Translations under genes and position numbers: made by a program
Notes under the pieces: generated by a model
What the model saw: only the letters and a program-made list of their open reading frames with translations
Database searches by the model: none
What the model was told of the DNA's origin: nothing
Assembly: GCA_015039315.1 (NCBI GenBank)
Contig: WIDE01000121.1
Span: 1 to 64,000, forward strand
Reading direction: 5' to 3'
DNA from: Clavulina sp. PMI_390
Lineage: Eukaryota; Basidiomycota; Agaricomycetes; Cantharellales; Hydnaceae
DNA: 64,000 nucleotides
Shown here: positions 1 through 9,472 of the stretch, piece after piece
Numbering within the stretch: the stretch's first letter is position 1
How the letters are laid out: each line of letters starts with the position of its first letter

Positions 1-147
1 ACTTGCTGTTGTCTAATATTACTGTTGGGGGATTGTCGAATCCTTTCGCAGCCTTGTCAAATTGTTGTTCTCTGTTGATTCCAGGGAGGCAACCAACCTG
101 AATATCATCCAAACATGATGTCATCAGAAAGGGAGGCTCGTGAAAGT

Positions 148-420
148 CTGAAAGAGCATTCGAAGAAAGATCGCGAAATATTCCCCTTTTTGGAGAAAAT
201 ATTCATAGCACTGTTGAACAGCGTCGCATCACCGTCGAATCATCGCACGATATTATATCGGGTCCGTGCGCGTCCATTTATTCTAAAATTGAGTCATTGT
301 CTTGAGAATTCGTCATTCTCCAGGCAAATGAGGCTTGGGAACCCATCAGATCACGGACGAGAGAAATTCACAGCGAGTGCAGCTCTCAATCGTTGGCTTT
401 GAAAATACTATGGGAGGTCA
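148..420 (+). repeat. Left arm of a 273-base inverted repeat pair
   Basis: This block reappears in reverse complement at 1463-1735. By eye the arms differ at one base (about 272/273 identical), near the inner edge (ctatggg here, ctattgg in the other arm). Homology stops abruptly at both ends: outward it begins at CTGAAAGAGC, inward it ends at GAGGTCA. Both arms carry the same 85-codon open frame, which I do not recognise. No matching target-site duplication is seen at the outer edges, so this may be two insertions of one dispersed family in opposite orientation, or a recent inverted duplication. Confidence 0.9.
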
Positions 421-1462
421 ATCGTAACCCAATATATCAATAAACGAACTGAGGGGTGCCTGGACGAGGCTGACCTTGAATGTGCCCTGAATTCCCGCTG
501 AATATCTGCGTTTCCCCACCGAATCCAGCGTCGATTCAGTGTGGAGGCGGCAAGTGGGTACTTAGAGTACTACAGAAGGCTAAGAGAAGTCACTCATGCC
601 TGTGAAAAGATATTTTCGTAATTTTTGAGCCAGACTTCTCGCTCACGACGCGGCCACCCGGCACAACGGTTCATGCTCAGATGAAACCAAAATGATGCTA
701 CAGATCTCATGTAACATCCTTTCGGTCAAATGCGCTGTCTTGGCCAAATTTCTGTGGGTTTGCGTCCAACTTTGCAAGGTGTTGGCATATGCTATCAGTC
801 AGCGGACTCCCCCAATCGTCAGTCACTGTTAAGCACGGTGAGTACTCTCTTTCACGCCTGCTAGAGGTATTTTATTGCTGTTATCCGTGCCTATTAACTG
901 GCTTCCATGGCCGAAAGGAGTGCATCTTGTGTTCAAACAATGATCATATTGTAATATTGTATAGACGCAGAAGGATTTGCCAGCAGTCTAGGATTTGGCA
1001 CAACGCAAGATAAGGGTGCAGAACTTTCCCATAGCTGCTGATGGTCATATATCTAGGCCTGGAGCCTGGTCTGCTCATGTAAATGAATATTTATTGAGGC
1101 TAATTTCTGACGACACGCCAACGTCGAGCTAATGGATGGTATCTTAAAGGTTCCGACTACTTTTAGCGCCCATTCAGCGATAGTAACACACAGGCTACTA
1201 GTTTGAAGTAGTTTCTTGCCAGATATCAGCATTCTGCAAGAGTATTTCCGACGGCGGAAGACATCTGGCCAAATGGACTGACGGATGCGAGATCATGGCG
1301 GAAGAAGGTCATACACATTCCAAATCCCCGCCGCCCCCTGTAACGTTCTTTGGTGCAATAAGGTGCAGAATAAACTGTGAATACCGGCGGTGCTGCCAAT
1401 TTGGACGCAATACGAACATTAGCACCTCGTAAAGAGCCTCGAAGAGGAGAAGGAGAGAATAA
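421..1462. other. Spacer between the inverted repeat arms, no gene seen
   Basis: About 1.04 kb separates the two arms. Frames are short and interrupted, and no transposase-like motif or other recognisable protein is visible on either strand. If the arms were transposon ends, this would be a non-autonomous interior. Confidence 0.5.
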
Positions 1463-1735
1463 TGACCTCCAATAGTATTTTCAAAGCCAACGATTGAGAG
1501 CTGCACTCGCTGTGAATTTCTCTCGTCCGTGATCTGATGGGTTCCCAAGCCTCATTTGCCTGGAGAATGACGAATTCTCAAGACAATGACTCAATTTTAG
1601 AATAAATGGACGCGCACGGACCCGATATAATATCGTGCGATGATTCGACGGTGATGCGACGCTGTTCAACAGTGCTATGAATATTTTCTCCAAAAAGGGG
1701 AATATTTCGCGATCTTTCTTCGAATGCTCTTTCAG
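1463..1735 (-). repeat. Right arm of the 273-base inverted repeat pair
   Basis: Reverse-complement copy of 148-420 with a single mismatch seen by eye. The outer edge reads GCTCTTTCAG followed by unrelated flank. The near identity implies recent origin or ongoing gene conversion, because intergenic DNA in this window is otherwise strongly diverged between paralogous segments. Confidence 0.9.
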
Positions 1736-1892
1736 TGACACAACAGGTCTCGTTTCAGCCAAGTTTGATGCATTCTCTATGTGTCTCAGATATTTTCAAG
1801 GGCGGACAACCCGTTCCGTGCCTCGATGCGCTGTATAAAGTCATGAATACAGGGTAGTTCAGGAGGATCTTTCTTATTTCTTCAGTGATTCA

Positions 1893-2018
1893 CAACGGTT
1901 CGGTTCAACGGGTTCGAACCAGGTTCACCAAGGTTCCCAGAGGTTCGGCCTCTGAGCGAACCTTAAACCGAACCTCTAGGCCCGGTTCGGGCTTGGTTCG
2001 CGGTTCTGAACCAAACCA
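1893..2018. repeat. GGTTCG/CGAACC-rich palindromic cluster
   Basis: About 125 bases contain roughly a dozen copies of GGTTC(G/A/C) or its complement, often paired as short inverted repeats such as GGTTCGAACC and AGGTTCGGCCTCTGAGCGAACCT. The stretch could fold into several alternative hairpins. It resembles a degenerate simple repeat or the end of a repetitive element. From about 2020 to 2730 I see no convincing gene. Confidence 0.65.
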
Positions 2019-2730
2019 CGGCAGCACTACATAGGTTGCCCCATATGCGGCCCGCCAGCCAAATACTCCCCATGTGCCAGACCGAATCTACTCGTATAAG
2101 AGCCTGTTGCGTGGGGGTGTAAATACGGCATGCGGGTGCAAAAAGAAACACGCCCGGCTTCACCTTGCATGATGCCTGCTACTCCCGTAACGTTAGTGAT
2201 AGTAGGGACGACGCTTTGCCTTGCTGAGGCTGCACATGGAGGCGCGGGTCGAGAGGTGATGGTCGCCGATGGGGAGGGCGCTGAAATGAAGCGCCAGCTG
2301 TCCATTTCGATTGAGGTATTGTGGGTCATGCATGACTGGGAAGAGGAAGAGGCTCGGACGATTGAATTGGAGCTTCCACGACGTCGGTGACAACAAACAA
2401 GACCGAACAATGGACGAAGTTGATCGTTGTTTTATTTCAGATTCGCCAGGCCACCCAACATCGCTGCTTATCAAACTTCACAGCCTCCCAACCTATGCTC
2501 TGTCCATACCGAGTCTACACTGGACCACGCGATGAATCACTATATGCAGTATGGTTGCCTTGATCCCTCTGAATGTCACGCCACCGTTCTCGTCACATCG
2601 CCAAAGCGATAGAGCTGCTTGCTATCATCATTCCACTTCCTTTTCTATTCTCCCTACCTTCCGCTCAAACCAACATCACTTTGGTCTGAGACGACCGACG
2701 TAGGTGTTCTTTTCTCGGTAAACCTTGCAC

Positions 2731-4045
2731 ATGCCAGTGGTTCCACTTGTGGTGAGCTGACGAGATTCCATCGTTATACCACCGCTCTTTCTACTAACGT
2801 TCTTCCGCCCTCACCAGGATAAATTATTCGCCGTCTCAGAACCAACAGATTCTTTCAAAGAGAGTCAAACCCGGCGCCCCCTCGTCTCCCACTCCATCCC
2901 TACGGTCCATCCTATCCACACCATCTCCCGTTCTCATTCCTAATTCTGGAGTGATCGAACTCTCGCTGAACGACTTTTTCAGCTACGTGGACGATTTTCC
3001 TTCCTTCAAAGAAGCGAGTATAGTGTCCGTTGAGAGATATCGTCAGCAAAGTGGACCCATCACCCATCGCTTCGTGCTAGTTAAGCTTTCTCGTGGAAGC
3101 CAAGATATCTGACTACGCCTCAATCGACGACTCGAGCGCGGGGCGTCCCTCCTAAAGTTCGTCAAGGCATCTAGTGAGACAAGGGCCATCGACAGGGTAT
3201 GCTCAAAGTCGTGATTGTGGATAGCTTGATATCTAAACGCTCGATTGAATCTCCTATGCATCCCTCTCAGGTACCAAACATAGATTAATAGCTGGAGCAG
3301 CGCGCGAAAATGCTCGCATTCTGGCTCATCCACCTTCTCTCGCTGATCTAACTCGTCCCCTACGCATTATCGGTGAGGAGCTACTAACCTACAGCATCTG
3401 GCCAGTGAGCCTCAACTCCTTACTTTTCCACGTCGAGTGATAGCTGATGCCTTCCAATAGGAAAACTGCTGGTTCTCCTGTTCACTTGTGGAGCAGCATC
3501 TTGCGGCCTCCGAGTCTGGGTGGTTTGTCCATGGGACTCGCAATGCCCAGCACATTGACATGGGGGATGCTATTCGGAGCAACGTTTCTGCCCGGTACTG
3601 GGTCCGAAACCACCCGATGACAAGAAGTAGGAACTCTTCCGCTACAGCAGTGCAGCGCAGCCCTCAGTCCTCGGGGACCATTGCAAGTGCCAGTAGTAAT
3701 ACCCTCAGGGTCTCCACACCCAAGCTTGAGATCAGCGACGAGATCCAAGGTCCTTTGTCCAACACTATGAGCCACTTCAGCGACAACATCAAGCCCAATC
3801 CTCCCATCCTCCTCGAAAATACCCTTTCTACCCCCTCCTCTGTATCCTCCGCGGGCACGGAGCCCACCATATCAACCCCGATTGCTACTTCTTCATTGAC
3901 CGCGCGCCAAGCGATAGCATCACTAGCTCTCCGCGACCTTCAACGCATTTGCTACAGAGCACTACGCCCAATCACACCATTACTGTGTCAATCACAGACG
4001 AGGCCGATGAACGGCTCATTGGACTTTACCTACTGCGTATCCTAG
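2731..4045 (+). pseudogene. Decayed tandem paralog (copy A) of the orphan gene at 5235-7144
   Basis: This copy keeps the exon layout of copy B. A tiny first exon (2731-2751, MPVVPLV) is followed by an intron to 2839. Exon 2 (2840-3196) encodes a module beginning VIELSLNDFFSYVDDF. Exon 3 (around 3260-3410) matches GTKHRLI and EELLTYSIWP, and exon 4 starts near 3463 with ENCWFSCSLVEQHLAAS. Two lesions are visible. An in-frame TGA at 3110-3112 replaces the Trp of the RNVWLR motif in copy B, and the splice acceptor before exon 3 is lost: the position equivalent to the AG in copy B reads TG, and the nearest usable AG leads into stops. Function is unknown. The tail after about residue 230 is Ser/Thr/Pro-rich and differs from that of copy B. 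Confidence 0.7.
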
Positions 4046-4905
4046 ATGCTCTCTGGAGTGTCAAGCCCATCCCGGCTGAAACTCAAAGACACTTGCCTTA
4101 GCGCAGGTATGCTTACGGATCTGTACGATTCTCTATCGTGCCATCTAATTCACAGTTTATCTTAGGATGATGCTCGAAAAATATACCCCTCACACTCTGA
4201 TCCCTTACAGATGACCGCCCACCCCGAATCCAAGCAAGATCTCAAAAACATATAATTTGTCACTATCCGCATAGTGTTCCTATTTGCCGATTCCGCGTCT
4301 CTCGACGAGCTGCTCGCCGTGATCGCGCAAGAGTTTACCTAGGCGATCCTCTGGTCACCGAGTTGGCATGGCTATGCCACCCAGAGGGATATGGAACTAT
4401 CGAGCCCAGCACTATTCCAAGGCTATCCGTGCGGACCAACAATCTATCCTACACCCGAGCCAGCCCGACATGCCGAACAACGTCAAACTCCGACACAACC
4501 ATATCGCGTCCTATATCACGACCTCATAGTCCCGTCTCGCACAGGGCGAAAAGGCGCTGGCTCTGGAACACGCGCTCGAGGCCGCGCGATTAGCTGAAGA
4601 TGCTGCTGGCCATTTCGGTCCTGATCATCCGAAATGGGCACCATGACTTCTACCCAAGGAAGCGGGCAGCAGAGCTTGCGAGGGCGGTGTTTCGTTCTCG
4701 CCCGTCGGCCAGTGAAGCGAGCGCATTTGGTATAAGACTGGAGTGGTACGAGACGTCGATGGTCGGATTAGGGTTGAGGTGGGATGATGATCTCAACGCC
4801 CTGTATTCACCAGAAGAATGGAGTATGTTGGTGGAGCTCGACAACGCGTGGATTAGCTATGCGTACACAGCGGAGAAAGTCAGAGCCTTGGACGCACCTG
4901 TGTAG
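3960..4905 (+). pseudogene. Degenerate coding remnants downstream of copy A
   Basis: Several short stretches read like protein but sit in different frames and are broken by stops. Around 3970-4100 a frame encodes TITVSITDEADERLIGLYLL and ends in a stop. Around 4540-4660 a frame reads ALALEHALEAARLAEDAAGH. Around 4690-4905 a frame reads EWYETSMVGLGLRWDDDL and EEWSMLVELDNAWISYAY before a stop at 4905. No single spliced model joins them convincingly. They look like the decayed 3' part of copy A or of a neighbouring gene. No family is recognised. Confidence 0.4.
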
Positions 4906-5234
4906 ATCTACACACCAATTCCCTCAGAAAGACTCACAAACTAGCAAGGAAAACGAAGTTATAGCGGCCGTTACACGTACTGTGCACTTTTTGAGTAATT
5001 TTTATGAAGACGTGATGCCTGTGCAGACACGTGCTTACAAGGCTGTGCCCGTCTGTTCCGAAGTCTTTACTGTTGCGAGCTCCAGTATACCGTCGTGTAA
5101 AACTGCTTTGTCTTTCCCTACCGTAAGGATCAGCTGCGTTCACTGTCGTCTTCTATCAGCGCACTCGGATTCCCGGGCGATACCCTGTCAACTTTTGGCG
5201 CCAAATATTTGCACCATAGTCTTTCCTCTCCTTC

Positions 5235-7144
5235 ATGGACACGCTTGTGGTAAGCCAAGAAATAATACATCTACTCGTTTCATATTGTCACTATATTACT
5301 CTATTGCTTGCAGGATAGTTTCTTTGCCATCCCTGTGCCACCAAACGCTCGCAATGAGGGCGATAACCCTCGCGCTTCTTCCCCCCTCGCATCCTTAAGG
5401 TCCTTAACTTCCACATCGGCCCACATTATAGTTCCTACTTCCGGGGTGATTGAACTATCGCTTGGCGATTTCTGCGACTATGTGGATGAATATGCATTGC
5501 TAAAGGAAGCAGTCGTCGTTTCCGTCGAAGGATACCGCCAGCGCGTTGGGATAGTGCAACATCGCTTTGTGGTGATTGAGCTTTCTAACAACAGCCAGCG
5601 TAATGTTTGGCTTCGTCTCGATCGGCGAGTAGAACGCGGTATTTCCTTGTTGAGATTTGTGAGGGCCTCTGGTGAAACGAACGCAAATGACAGAGTATGC
5701 TGAGATCTTTCATTCTCTATAATTTCTTGCTGAATGCAGCCATCATGTTCCCAGGTCTCACTTTCGGGCACAAAACATAAACTTATCTTGACATCCACCT
5801 TTGAGAATTCTCGTATCTTGGAGGATCCACCTTGTGTTGCTGATTTGATCCGTCTTCTCCGCATCATTTGTGAGGAACTACAAATATACCGTATATGGCC
5901 AGTGAGTTGATCTACTCTCTATATACTCCGCAAGAGATTCTCATATCAGAGAGCAGGAGAATTGCTGGTTCTTCTGTTCCCTTATCCAGCAGCACCTTGC
6001 TGCCTCCACAGATGGGTGGTTCTCCCATTCAACACATAATGTGAAACACATTGAGATGGGGAATGCTATCCGATCCAATGTATTCGCACGGTATTGGGGT
6101 GGAGGCCACCCAGCAATAATTAGAGCCAAAGTACCTCATGTAACTTCTTCACCTAGCCCTCAGCCTACTCGAGGCATTGAATACCGGCAGCGCCAGTCAG
6201 TCGACTCGCATCTGTACCCCGTGTCCAGCCACACCCTCAACTATAACACCGCTGACAATCGTGAGCGCGAGATTGAACGCGAACGCGGGAGGTCTCTCAT
6301 CCGTGATCGCTCGCGCTCTCAATCCATGTCCCGATCCTACTCGCGTGCTAGCAGTGGCTATGATCCCAACCACAGCCCCAGCCCCAGCCCCAGCTGGAGC
6401 AGGGGTGTCAGCACGGACAGTGTCAAGAGATCCTCATGGGCCGCTCGCCTGAGGGGCAAAAGCCCTGCTAAGGGTATTTTGAAAGATACCAAGAGGGGAA
6501 GGAGCAAAAGCCCTTATCGCGTGCCCTTCGACGTAGGTTCCCCCTCATTTTTCTCCTATCCACGGGCTGTAACTGATCCTAACACCCCCTTCATTTCGCA
6601 GTCGGACGTTGACGAGGAGGAAGATTCCCGTACACCCCTCAGAACTCGTACTCTGTCCAACACCAGTGCGAACAGCGCAAGCCATAGTACCGCAATCGTG
6701 CCCACTGCAGCTTCGAAATCTCCGTCTTCCAACGCGGCGCCCGCGCCTGCTACCTACCAGCCTGTGTACGCGCACAGTTCCAGCGCCAGCGTACCTCGCA
6801 GGGCTGCGACGATGATCGAGAAAGGTCCCATTGTCCCTGCTTCTAGCAGCAGCAAGAGAAGCAAGGAGAACGAAAAAGATCTGCCTGTTAGCGTCAAGGT
6901 GCGAGTCGTACGTCTCATGGGCACCGCAGCGCTCGCCAATCTAAACCAACCTCATTGCCTTTGCTATTCTGCTCTTCCGTGTCATCAGGCTCGCGCAAGC
7001 GCCGCGCACTCTACTTCTGCTTCTTCTAGCGCGCCGAAAAAAGCGTCAAAGGGGGTGGATGTGCACGCTGCACCGCGTCCGCTCCATTGGTCTATCGGTA
7101 CCCCCGCTTCATTCGCTCGTCGCTCCTCACCGTCAGCTCGTTAA
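5235..7144 (+). CDS. Orphan protein with Arg/Ser-rich tail (copy B)
   Basis: My exon model is 5235-5249, 5314-5694, 5755-5901, 5957-6532, 6602-6898 and 6989-7144, joining in frame to 523 residues. Residues 1-5 (MDTLV) come from a 15-base exon. Residues about 45-130 hold the module shared with copy A (VIELSLGDFCDYVDEY, NVWLRLDRRVERG). Residues 182-230 hold a second shared block (ENCWFFCSLIQQHLAAS, then GNAIRSNVFARYWGGGHP). Residues about 285-375 are basic and rich in Arg/Ser dipeptides (RDRSRSQSMSRSYSRASS, KGILKDTKRGRSKSP), and the rest is Ser/Ala/Pro-rich and probably disordered. The last two introns are 69 and 90 bases and both are open in frame, so intron-retained isoforms would stay translatable. 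No known domain is recognised. Nuclear or RNA-related roles suggested by the RS tail are only inference. Confidence 0.7.
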
Positions 7145-7768
7145 ACGATTCCACGACGTCTATCTGGATAACGACCTCTTTATTTCTCCCTCATGCCAAA
7201 ACACACGCGTCCCACGACTTTACGACTCACAGACCGGCACCTGCCCACCCAGCTACTATTAATCATCACTTCATCATCATAATAGTTTTCACAAGGAATA
7301 GCCCTTGCGGTCCAACTTAAAGAGTTTGATGAGTTAGTGCCGGATGCATAATCTACCATGACATTAACCTTATAATTGTAGAAAAACCATTACACCACTT
7401 TGCTCTAAACACGGGAGATAGTTTCTTGAATACGTGGGCCTAAATCAGAAGAGGCCGTGCATATTTTGGATCGGAAATCACGATAGGTACATTGTTAGAA
7501 CGCTTGATATGATCTTAACATGTAGAATGGGCCGTTTTTGCAACCACCGAGGCGTTGACCGCGAAAAGGGTTGGCAGATGCGAACGCGTGCAGGCCTGCA
7601 TCGGCTCAGGAATCTCAAGTCACATGCAATGGATCCCAATCCTAATTCCGGTTTCGATGCCATATATTGTCGTACGAAGCACAGACATGTATTAGCTGTG
7701 CAGCGGTTTTTTTTTTTCAGCTTTCGCGTCACCATGTTTCCGCCATTCTTCCCCACATGTGCACAGTG

Positions 7769-7800
<32 letters not shown>

Positions 7801-9472
7801 ATCAGAGATTGATGATGATGATGTGATCAGATTAACGTGCGGTACTAAGCCTATTGGCTTACGACGCACCGACTAGCTACGGGAGATATGTAGTTACATG
7901 CTGGGTGGGATGAGGGGTAGAGGATCGTATGTAGTTCAGCGGGCTTTGAGTGGAGTTGTGTGCTCGGCCTTTAGGGTTTCTACGGGGGTGGGGCATCAGA
8001 TGTAATATACGTGCAGGAGTGGAGAGCAGAGGTTCGAGGCCGCATCGCCCACACCATGACCTCTCATGAGTTTGGACATACGTATCAGCATTCCAGGATT
8101 CTTTCAATGCTAAACTCGGGGACACTCTCAAGAGACAGAGAAGCCCAAAGGGATTATTATCTCAAAAGGGAGAGATAAGGAGCGGAAGAGCTCAGTAGTC
8201 TGTTATGTAGATTAGCAATCCAAATGAATGTAGAACCAATTGTGGAGGGCGGGAAGTGGACTTTATCAATTATAAGTGCTGTGTGGCAGTGGAAGAATAT
8301 GTACAGATGACCGCCCCGATACAATATACAAAGCCGCTCGTGGAGTGTTCAAAGTGGGGTGATCCCCGACTGAATAGGAGGGTTTTGTAGGTGCTGGGGT
8401 TTCGGCGTTCGGGATTAACAATAGTGATTTTCGGAAATATGGACAGCTCCCACGTAACGCCATCCGCGTTTTTGATTGGCTGGAAGATTCTATGGAGCGT
8501 TGCCTCCAGATCTGAACAGCGTTCCTTCGGACAATCGGGCTGCGAACCTCAACATCCGTCCACTATGCCACTAAGTTACCAAGACCGCCGCTACTAATAT
8601 CTTTGATAGGCTTTCAGATGAGCTGTCGCACTGTAACTTATTACTTGATATAAGAATTGGCGGCATAGGCTGCATCCCGAATAATGCGCATCTGTCGAAA
8701 CTGTGTCACCAGGCCACAACACATTCATGTTTTTCGAGGAAGTCGAGTAATTAAGCGGATAACGCGCGAGGCGGATGATCTAACTTCTAAAGGGCAAGAA
8801 GGAGGTTTGCCTCACTGCCGCCAAGGTTCAAGGTAATCGAAGCTCTTCCGTAAGCGACTCGCAAACCGCAAAGAGAGGCTCATCGAGAAATAGCACCCTA
8901 TTTTAGATTTTAGGTTTTCCGTAACCTTTCAAAATTGGAGACGGCGAATCGGTATACCATTCGTCTTCAGAAGGGCTGGGCCGCGGCCTCTTGGTTGCCA
9001 TGACTGTAAAGGCGCGCCCAAAGACCCATATTCTAGTGGCATGGCGACAGGGCGGGATGGAATAATTGGAGGCGGTTATTCCGCGCTTGGGAGTCGAAGG
9101 GGGGGGAGATTTTATCAAGTACAAGTACAGTGAGTCCGATTGATGAACCAGCTTCGTATTACAGTGTCACCGTTGAACATGAGAGGTTGATATCACATTC
9201 ATAGAGTCAATACTTTTAGCTTCCCAGTATGATTTGCGAGCGAAGGGTCGCTATTTGCTCTCAAAGGATGATTCCATAGGCTTCAACAGTCGGGGACCAG
9301 GCGCTTGCCGCCGCTACCGATGGAGGAACAGAGGTTCGGGGCTTCACCTCTCGCATTAGGAAAAATTCTGCCCCAGGTTTCAGTAATAATACCTGACTGA
9401 TGAACAGGAAACGAAATGGAACAAAACAAAACTAGTATAATTAAGATCGAAGTTTGCCCTCTTGAGCTATTA
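7145..9472. other. Mostly non-coding region
   Basis: This 2.3 kb stretch separates copy B from the oxidase gene. It holds two long T runs (about 7706-7716 and 7774-7800), a tRNA-promoter-like patch near 8530-8590 on the minus strand, and a small minus-strand frame at 8903-8998 (start MATKRPRPSPSEDEWYTDS) that could be a truncated N-terminal exon. No gene can be modelled with confidence. Confidence 0.5.
7774..7800. repeat. Homopolymer tract, 27 T (27 A on the minus strand)
   Basis: A perfect run of 27 T is followed by ATCAGAG and an ATG/GAT microsatellite patch (gatgatgatgatg). Read on the minus strand it is a 27-base A run, which could be a retroposon tail or a plain mononucleotide microsatellite. 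A second T run lies about 60 bases upstream. Confidence 0.85.

Noticed and set aside
148..420. Real gene in the 85-codon frame shared by the inverted repeat arms
   Set aside because: The frame is kept in both arms only because the DNA is almost identical. No family match, no extension beyond the repeat, and no start context in common.
148..1735. TIR transposon bounded by the 273-base arms
   Set aside because: No target-site duplication was found at the outer edges (flanks CGTGAAAGT and TGACACAAC), and no transposase remnant lies inside.
7434..7826. 130-residue gene upstream of the T tract
   Set aside because: The frame includes the homopolymer (poly-Phe) and the GAT microsatellite and has no coherent protein character.
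8530..8597. tRNA gene on the minus strand
   Set aside because: Box A- and box B-like strings exist, but they are about 11 bases apart (a tRNA needs about 30 or more) and no cloverleaf with a seven-base acceptor stem can be drawn.
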